A DNA stretch of 11,432 nucleotides from Clostridium sp. GTDB taxonomy: Bacteria; Bacillota; Clostridia; Clostridiales; Clostridiaceae. The notes under the pieces were generated by a model. It had not been told where the DNA came from. It did no database searches and was given only the letters and a program-made list of their open reading frames with translations. The position numbers and the translations under genes were made by a program. The stretch is from positions 1 to 11,432 of the forward strand of contig DPOH01000103.1 in the NCBI GenBank assembly GCA_003539755.1. The letters run 5' to 3'. Positions 6,902 to 11,432 of the stretch are shown here, piece after piece; the first letter of the stretch is position 1; every line of letters begins with the position of its first letter.

Positions 6902-6946
6902 ACTAAATTATACGGATTACTTTTTAATATTGAGGAGGAATTTATA

Positions 6947-7864
6947 ATGGCAAATATAAGTGCACAATTAGTTAAAGAACTAAGAGAAATGACTGGAGCT
7001 AAAATGATGGATTGTAAAAAAGCTCTAGTTGCTACTGAAGGAAATATCGATAAGGCTATCGAATTCTTAAGAGAAAAAGGACTTGCAGATGCAGCTAAAA
7101 AATCAGGAAGAGTTGCTGCTGAAGGTATAGTTAAGACATATATTTCAGAAGATAAGAAAGCTGGAGCAGTTTTAGAATTCAACTGTGAAACTGACTTCGT
7201 TGCTGCAAATGACGAATTTATAGCATTTGCTGATAGATTAGCTCAAATGGTAGTTGAAAAGAACCCTGCAAACGTTGAAGCTTTATCAAACGAAATGTTC
7301 GATGCAGATACAACTGTTGCTGATGCTTTAAAAGCATTAATCGCTAAATTAGGTGAAAACATGACTATCAGAAGATTCACTAGATTCTCTATTGAAAACG
7401 GAATAGTTAAGAGCTACATCCACGGTGGTGGAAGAATCGGAGTTTTAGTAGAATTAGGATGCGATACTAATAGCGACGTTTTAGACGAAGTTGCTAAAGA
7501 AGTATGTATGCAAATAGCTGCTGCAAACCCATTATTCTTAAGCGAAGATCAAGTAGATGCTGCTTCAATTGAAAAAGAAAAAGAAATCTACAGAGTTCAA
7601 GCTTTAAATGAAGGAAAACCAGAAAATATCGTTGAAAAAATGGTAGAAGGTAGAATTAAGAAGTACTACAAAGAAGTTTGTCTTTTAGATCAACTTTGGG
7701 TTAAAGATAACGACAAGACAATTGCTAAGTTCTTAGCAGAAAAATCTAAAGAAGTAGGTTCTCCAATCTCTATAACAAGATTCGTTAGATATGAAAGAGG
7801 AGAAGGAATCGAAGTTGAAAAAGTAGACTTTGCTGCTGAAGTTGCTGCACAAATGGGTAAATAG
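6947..7864 (+). CDS. tsf: Translation elongation factor EF-Ts
   Basis: EF-Ts is the nucleotide exchange factor that recharges EF-Tu with GTP. From the ATG at 6947 it has 305 residues, typical of clostridia. The UBA-like N-terminus reads LVKELREMTGAKMMDCKKAL. The EF-Tu-contacting motif TDFV is at 82-85, within NCETDFVAAND. A second core-domain repeat follows, with SYIHGGGRIGVLVEL, and a coiled-coil insertion lies near the middle. The frame stays open upstream to a GTG at 6872, but that codon is inside the intergenic hairpin. The SD AGGAGG (6933-6938), 8 bases before 6947, and the family N-terminus both fix the start at 6947. Codon use matches that of rpsB. A strong terminator follows. Confidence 0.98.
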   Translation: MANISAQLVKELREMTGAKMMDCKKALVATEGNIDKAIEFLREKGLADAAKKSGRVAAEGIVKTYISEDKKAGAVLEFNCETDFVAANDEFIAFADRLAQMVVEKNPANVEALSNEMFDADTTVADALKALIAKLGENMTIRRFTRFSIENGIVKSYIHGGGRIGVLVELGCDTNSDVLDEVAKEVCMQIAAANPLFLSEDQVDAASIEKEKEIYRVQALNEGKPENIVEKMVEGRIKKYYKEVCLLDQLWVKDNDKTIAKFLAEKSKEVGSPISITRFVRYERGEGIEVEKVDFAAEVAAQMGK

Positions 7865-7873
7865 TTTTCAACT

Positions 7874-7904
7874 AAAGAGAGAACACTTTGTGTTCTCTTT
7901 TTTT
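7874..7904 (+). terminator. Rho-independent terminator of rpsB-tsf
   Basis: AGAGAACAC (7878-7886) pairs with GTGTTCTCT (7890-7898) around a TTT loop, the stem extends by A-T pairs below, and seven T follow (7898-7904). TTTTCA (7865-7870) and TGAAAA (7904-7909) could add an outer helix. It separates the translation genes from pyrH. Confidence 0.92.
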
Positions 7905-7931
7905 GAAAATATACATAAAAATTAATATGAG
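7903..7931 (+). promoter_or_regulatory. Possible promoter for pyrH-frr
   Basis: TTGAAA (7903-7908) overlaps the end of the preceding U tract, and TATGAG (7926-7931) follows after exactly 17 bases. The match is 5/6 and 4/6. Some promoter is needed here if the upstream terminator is efficient, but this call rests on AT-rich sequence and is weak. Confidence 0.33.
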
Positions 7932-7960
7932 CTTTTTAATATATCAGGAGGTAATTTAAA

Positions 7961-8674
7961 ATGTCAGAATGTAAATACAAGAGAGTAATATTAAAACTTT
8001 CAGGAGAAGCTTTAGCTGGGACAAATGGATTCGGGTTTGATTTTAATGTTTGTAAGAGAATTGCATTAGAAATAAAAGAACTTGTTGACATGGGAGTTGA
8101 AGTAGGTGCTGTTGTCGGCGGAGGAAACATATGGAGAGGCAGAAGTGGTGAAGGTATGGACAGAACTACTGCCGATTATATGGGAATGATGGCTACTTGC
8201 ATTAATGCTTTAGCACTTCAAGATTCATTAGAACAAGAAGGTGTTAAGACAAGAGTACAAACAGCTATAGAAATGAAAGAAATAGCAGAACCATTCATAA
8301 GAAGAAGAGCAATGAGACACTTAGAAAAAGGAAGAGTAGTTATATTTGCGGCTGGTACAGGTAATCCTTATTTCTCAACTGATACTACTGCGGCACTTAG
8401 AGCAGCTGAAATAGAAGCTGATGTTATTTTATTAGCTAAAAAAGTTGATGGAGTATATGATAAAGATCCTCATAAGTATTCAGATGCTAAAAAATATGAT
8501 AAACTATCATATATAGAAGTATTAGAACAAGGATTACAAGTTATGGATTCAACAGCTACTTCATTATGTATGGATAACGAAATGCCAATACTTGTATTTG
8601 CTTTAGATGAACCTGGAAATATTAAAAAAGCTATTTACGGTGAACCAATAGGTACATTAGTATCAAAAAAATAG
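7961..8674 (+). CDS. pyrH: UMP kinase (uridylate kinase)
   Basis: This enzyme phosphorylates UMP to UDP with ATP, a step of pyrimidine nucleotide synthesis, and acts as a cytosolic hexamer usually inhibited by UTP. The 237-residue length is typical. It belongs to the bacterial amino acid kinase fold family, not the eukaryotic UMP/CMP kinase type. Motifs in order: KLSGEALAG at 12-20 (phosphate binding, Lys12), GGGNIWRG at 53-60, DRTTADYMGMMAT from 67, GTGNPYFSTDT at 132-142 (UMP and ATP site) and KVDGVYDKDP at 161-170. The start follows SD AGGAGGT (7946-7952) by 8 bases. frr begins 10 bases after the stop, so the two are coupled. Confidence 0.97.
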   Translation: MSECKYKRVILKLSGEALAGTNGFGFDFNVCKRIALEIKELVDMGVEVGAVVGGGNIWRGRSGEGMDRTTADYMGMMATCINALALQDSLEQEGVKTRVQTAIEMKEIAEPFIRRRAMRHLEKGRVVIFAAGTGNPYFSTDTTAALRAAEIEADVILLAKKVDGVYDKDPHKYSDAKKYDKLSYIEVLEQGLQVMDSTATSLCMDNEMPILVFALDEPGNIKKAIYGEPIGTLVSKK

Positions 8675-8684
8675 GAGGTATATC

Positions 8685-9242
8685 ATGATTAAAGACATTA
8701 TTAAAACTGCAGAAGAAAAAATGCGTAAGACAATTTCTGTATTAGAAGAAGACTTAGCGACAATGAAAGCTGGAAGAGCAAATCCTACAATGCTTGATAA
8801 AATTCAAGTTGAGTACTATGGAAGCATGTGTCCACTAAGCCAAGTGGCAAATGTTTCAGCTCCAGAACCAAGAGTACTTATGATAACTCCATGGGAAAAA
8901 CCATTATTAAAGGATATTGAAAGAGCAATATTAAAATCAGATTTAGGTATGAACCCATCAAATGATGGTTCTGTTATAAGATTAGTTGTTCCTGAATTAA
9001 CAGAAGAAACAAGAAAAACTCTTGTTAAGAAGGTTAAGAAAACAGGAGAAGATGCTAAAGTAGCTGTAAGATCTATAAGAAAGAATGCTAATGATAAGAT
9101 TAAAGCGTTAAAGAAAGATTCTGATATATCAGAAGATGAAATCAAAAAAGGCGAAGATCAAGTTCAAAAGAAAACTGATGCCGTAGTTAAGGAAATAGAT
9201 GTTATAATAACAGCAAAAGAAAAAGAGGTTATGTCTGTATAA
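8685..9242 (+). CDS. frr: Ribosome recycling factor
   Basis: RRF works with EF-G to split the post-termination ribosome into subunits. The 185 residues match the standard length. The three-helix-bundle domain begins with EEKMRKTISVLEEDLATMKAGRANP. The hinge and beta domain contain VEYYGSMCPLSQVANVSAPEPR and ITPWEKPLLKDIERAI. The return helix has VAVRSIRKNANDK, with Arg129 and Arg132 at the same numbers as the conserved arginines of E. coli RRF. The SD AGGAGGT (8673-8679) overlaps the pyrH stop codon TAG (8672-8674), so terminating pyrH ribosomes probably re-initiate here. A terminator follows at once. Confidence 0.98.
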   Translation: MIKDIIKTAEEKMRKTISVLEEDLATMKAGRANPTMLDKIQVEYYGSMCPLSQVANVSAPEPRVLMITPWEKPLLKDIERAILKSDLGMNPSNDGSVIRLVVPELTEETRKTLVKKVKKTGEDAKVAVRSIRKNANDKIKALKKDSDISEDEIKKGEDQVQKKTDAVVKEIDVIITAKEKEVMSV

Positions 9243-9247
9243 TTCTC

Positions 9248-9276
9248 AAAAAAGACCTGCTTTTAGCAGGTTTTTT
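9248..9276 (+). terminator. Rho-independent terminator of pyrH-frr
   Basis: ACCTGC (9255-9260) and GCAGGT (9266-9271) form a GC-rich stem with a TTTTA loop, followed by a run of six T (9271-9276). An A run at 9248-9253 extends the stem and could allow function on the other strand too. No convincing promoter is visible in the 47 bases between it and the uppS start, so uppS may depend on read-through. Confidence 0.92.
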
Positions 9277-9323
9277 AATTAATATTAATAAATTATCTTT
9301 ACCTTATGTATAGGGGGGAAATG

Positions 9324-10082
9324 ATGTTAAAGTTATTTAAATCAAAAAAAAGTGAAGATCAAGATATTGTATTAGATATGGATAGAATACCTAATCATAT
9401 TGCAATAATTATGGATGGTAATGGAAGATGGGCTAAAGAAAGAGGTCTTCCAAGAGGTATGGGACATAAAGCAGGAGTTGAAACAATTAGAATAGTACTT
9501 AAAGAAGCTGTTAGATTAGGTGTTAAAAACTTAACGTTATATGCATTCTCAACTGAAAACTGGGCAAGGCCTAAGGAAGAAGTTGGAGGTATAATGAAGC
9601 TTTTAGTTACATATTTAAAAAAAGAATTAAAAGAATGTAATGAAAATGGTGTAAAAATGAATGTCTTAGGAGATATGACAAGACTTCCAGAAGAATGTCA
9701 AGTTGCTCTTCATGAGGCTTTGGAAACTACTAAAAATAATACTACAATTAATCTTAACTTTGCATTAAATTATGGTGGAAGAGCTGAGATAGTTAGAGCA
9801 TTTAAACTTATTACAGAAGATATTAATAAAAATAAGATTTCTGAAGAAGATATCAATGAAGAACTTATAAGTAGTTATTTATATACTAGTGGAATGCCAG
9901 ACCCAGATATAATTATAAGACCATCTGGTGAGCAAAGATTAAGTAATTTCTTATTATGGCAGTGTGCGTATTCGGAATTTTGGTATTCCAATATAAATTG
10001 GCCAGATTTTAAAGAAGAAGATTTAAGACGTGCGATATACGATTTCCAAAATCGAGATAGACGTTTTGGAAAAGTTAAGTAG
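9324..10082 (+). CDS. uppS: Undecaprenyl diphosphate synthase (cis-prenyltransferase)
   Basis: UppS adds isopentenyl diphosphate units in the cis configuration to farnesyl diphosphate, making the C55 carrier lipid for peptidoglycan and other wall polymers; it acts at the inner face of the membrane. From 9324 it has 252 residues. The catalytic Asp31 is in IMDGNGRWAKERGLPRGMGH. Further family motifs are LYAFSTENWARP, NFALNYGGRAEI and the C-terminal DPDIIIRPSGEQRLSNFLLW with YSEFW. Three in-frame ATGs compete: 9306 has no SD, and 9321 is only 2 bases from the G run of the SD AGGGGGG (9312-9318). The ATG at 9324, 5 bases from it, fits best. cdsA follows 15 bases after the stop. Confidence 0.96.
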   Translation: MLKLFKSKKSEDQDIVLDMDRIPNHIAIIMDGNGRWAKERGLPRGMGHKAGVETIRIVLKEAVRLGVKNLTLYAFSTENWARPKEEVGGIMKLLVTYLKKELKECNENGVKMNVLGDMTRLPEECQVALHEALETTKNNTTINLNFALNYGGRAEIVRAFKLITEDINKNKISEEDINEELISSYLYTSGMPDPDIIIRPSGEQRLSNFLLWQCAYSEFWYSNINWPDFKEEDLRRAIYDFQNRDRRFGKVK

Positions 10083-10097
10083 AAAGGAGATTGTACT

Positions 10098-10892
10098 TTG
10101 AAATCTAATAATAGATATTTAGGTGCAGCAATGATTGCTCCATTTATAATTTTTATTTTTCTTGGAGGAATATATCTCAAATGCTTTGTTTTTGCATTGT
10201 CTCTAATGGCTATGTGGGAATTTTATAATGCACTTAAAGCAAAAGAATTTAAACCTGTAGCAGTAGCTGGGTATGCTTTATTGATTTTATATTATCTTAT
10301 AAATAATGATTTTGAAAAAATGATGTATATATTAGTTGCAGCTACGTTTATCTTGCTTGTTGTTCCAGTGATAAATCTTGAGTATACGTTCATAGATGTA
10401 TCTTTGACATTACTTGGAGTTATGTATGGAGGTATATTATTTAGCGCTGTATATTTAGTAAGCGCTAAACCATCAGGGGCATTTTTAGTATGGCTTATAT
10501 TTATTGGTTCATGGCTTTCAGATACTGCAGCTTATTATAGTGGAAGACTTTTTGGAAAACATAAGTTATGTCCGAAAGTATCACCTAAAAAAACAATAGA
10601 AGGTTCTATAGGAGGCCTTGTTGGAGCGACAATATTTAGTGGAATATATGGTATTATAATTTCAAGATATACAAATGTAATGCCTGTAATTCATTACTTT
10701 CTTATAGGAGCCTTATGTGGAATTTTTGGTCAATTCGGAGATTTAGTTGCCTCTTCTATAAAAAGATATGTAGGTATAAAAGATTATAGTAATCTTATAC
10801 CAGGTCATGGAGGTATCTTAGATAGATTTGATAGTATAATATTCTCTGCAGCAGTAATATTTTATTATTTAACATTCATTGTAAGAATATAA
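10098..10892 (+). CDS. cdsA: Phosphatidate cytidylyltransferase (CDP-diacylglycerol synthase)
   Basis: CdsA joins CTP and phosphatidic acid to make CDP-diacylglycerol, the precursor of membrane phospholipids. The 264-residue protein is very hydrophobic, with about seven or eight membrane segments; the first spans roughly residues 8-40. The C-terminal family signature runs from Ser219 to Asp245 and includes SSIKRYVGIKD and PGHGGILDRFD, whose Asp242 and Asp245 belong to the metal-binding catalytic site. LSDTAAYYSGRLFGKHK and SPKKTIEG are further conserved cytosolic motifs. The start is a TTG at 10098, placed 7 bases after a strong SD, AAAGGAGA (10083-10090). The first ATG, at 10131, lies inside the first membrane segment and has no SD. 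The gene is co-transcribed with uppS and ends at a terminator. Confidence 0.95.
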   Translation: MKSNNRYLGAAMIAPFIIFIFLGGIYLKCFVFALSLMAMWEFYNALKAKEFKPVAVAGYALLILYYLINNDFEKMMYILVAATFILLVVPVINLEYTFIDVSLTLLGVMYGGILFSAVYLVSAKPSGAFLVWLIFIGSWLSDTAAYYSGRLFGKHKLCPKVSPKKTIEGSIGGLVGATIFSGIYGIIISRYTNVMPVIHYFLIGALCGIFGQFGDLVASSIKRYVGIKDYSNLIPGHGGILDRFDSIIFSAAVIFYYLTFIVRI

Positions 10893-10896
10893 TTTG

Positions 10897-10950
10897 AATC
10901 GCAAATTTATAATGGTTATTTTATTATCCGTTAGAAATTTGTGATTTTTT
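10897..10950 (+). terminator. Rho-independent terminator of uppS-cdsA
   Basis: AATCGCAAATTT (10897-10908) pairs with AAATTTGTGATT (10935-10946), with one G-U pair, and an inner helix joins TAATGG (10910-10915) to CCGTTA (10928-10933). Six T (10945-10950) end the structure. It begins 4 bases after the cdsA stop. Confidence 0.88.
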
Positions 10951-10996
10951 CATTTTGTATTAATTTTACAGAAGTTTTAAGAAAAAATAAAATGCA

Positions 10997-11002
10997 TATA
11001 AT
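10997..11002 (+). promoter_or_regulatory. Possible -10 element for the AI-2E family gene
   Basis: A perfect TATAAT at 10997-11002 lies 24 bases before the SD of the last gene. No TTGACA-like -35 is found 16-18 bases upstream. Read with its flank it is GCATATAAT, which also resembles -10 elements of the sporulation factors sigma-E and sigma-K. Relatives such as YtvI are sporulation proteins, so this is worth noting, but the upstream half is not convincing. Confidence 0.25.
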
Positions 11003-11038
11003 TTATAGAAAATAAATTTATATTTGGGGGTGAATAAA

Positions 11039-11432
11039 ATTTTAACATCATATAAGAAACTAATTTCTTTATTAATTTGTTTTCTCGTATTTGCATGCAT
11101 AACTTTATTTGTAAAATATTACTTCAAACCATTTATATTAGTTTTAATTATGGCTATAATCTGTACCCCAATATATAGACTTATGAATAATTTGAAAATA
11201 CCAGAAAAGATATCAGGAGCTTTATGTATAGCACTCATAAACATATTGCTGATACTTTTTATAATATATTTGGGAAATGAAATCTTTAATTTAGGAAAGA
11301 ATATATATAGTAAGAACTTGGAATTTATAAATAAATTAATTAAAGATATATCAATAGCGCTAAATATTGATATAAATAATTTAAAGATAGGCAAAAGTGT
11401 ATTTTCAATAATAAGTGATAAGGGGTTAAGGC
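11039..11432 (+). CDS. AI-2E/YtvI family multi-pass membrane protein (partial, runs off window), probable AUU start
   Basis: The N-terminal 131 codons are present. Hydrophobic segments span about residues 8-25, 31-46 and 60-77. The pattern KPFILVLIMAIICTPIYRL followed by KIPEKISGALCIALI is characteristic of the AI-2E family transporter superfamily (PF01594), which includes the sporulation membrane protein YtvI, Na+/H+ antiporters and permeases of unknown substrate; the substrate cannot be told here. The frame has a strong SD, GGGGGTGA (11026-11033), but no ATG, GTG or TTG at a workable distance. ATT at 11039 is 5 bases away and is the only plausible start. The in-frame GTG at 11030 and TTG at 11024 fall within or before the SD. 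The gene comes after the cdsA terminator, so it needs its own promoter. Confidence 0.72.
   Translation, partial: MLTSYKKLISLLICFLVFACITLFVKYYFKPFILVLIMAIICTPIYRLMNNLKIPEKISGALCIALINILLILFIIYLGNEIFNLGKNIYSKNLEFINKLIKDISIALNIDINNLKIGKSVFSIISDKGLR

Noticed and set aside
6872..6946. N-terminal extension of EF-Ts from the GTG at 6872
   Set aside because: The extension lies in the intergenic hairpin, has no SD at proper spacing and is unlike EF-Ts N-termini. The ATG at 6947 has AGGAGG 8 bases upstream.
9306..9323. Upstream uppS starts at 9306 and 9321
   Set aside because: 9306 has no SD and 9321 is too close to the G run. The SD spacing fits 9324.
10963..10977. CodY box before the AI-2E family gene
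   Set aside because: The best alignment has about four mismatches to the 15-base consensus, too weak to separate from background in AT-rich DNA.
1..11432. A novel defence, mobile or biosynthetic system
   Set aside because: Every long frame belongs to a known housekeeping family, except the truncated last gene, which is itself a known transporter-like family. No repeats, integrase, transposase or CRISPR pattern was seen.

Overview
The window is AT-rich, plus-strand-only housekeeping DNA from a low-GC Firmicute, most likely Clostridium sensu stricto. The evidence is the strong AGGAGG-type Shine-Dalgarno (SD) sequences, the A/T-ending codons, CodY, and the order comM-dprA-topA-codY-rpsB-tsf-pyrH-frr-uppS-cdsA. 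I see no phage, insertion sequence, CRISPR, tRNA, rRNA or toxin-antitoxin locus, and no obviously undescribed multi-gene system. The points of interest are in control signals and in a few departures from family norms.

Layout. Positions 2-40 probably hold the last codons of a YraN-type gene. Positions 103-4836 hold comM, dprA and topA, closely spaced with no terminator between them: DNA-processing genes followed by topoisomerase I. codY (5028-5801) stands alone, with its own promoter, a good candidate CodY box in its leader and a strong terminator. rpsB and tsf (6153-7864) form a translation unit with a strong extended -10 promoter, a structured leader ending in two SD sequences, an intergenic hairpin with only a short U run, and a strong terminator. 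pyrH and frr (7961-9242) are translationally coupled and end at a terminator. uppS and cdsA (9324-10892) supply undecaprenyl diphosphate for cell wall synthesis and CDP-diacylglycerol for phospholipids, and they too end at a terminator. From about 11039 to the window end lies the start of an AI-2E/YtvI-type membrane protein with no ordinary start codon in a usable position.

How the genes relate. The rpsB to cdsA stretch is the conserved Firmicute block linking ribosome components (S2, EF-Ts, RRF) with UMP kinase and envelope lipid synthesis. CodY, the GTP/branched-chain amino acid sensor, sits just before it but has its own transcription signals. The most notable observations are: a palindrome between the topA SD and its likely start codon; the long hairpin and tandem SDs before rpsB; the CodY box in the codY leader; the substituted ligand-pocket positions in CodY; the loss of the cysteine-rich insert in ComM; and a probable AUU start on the last gene.
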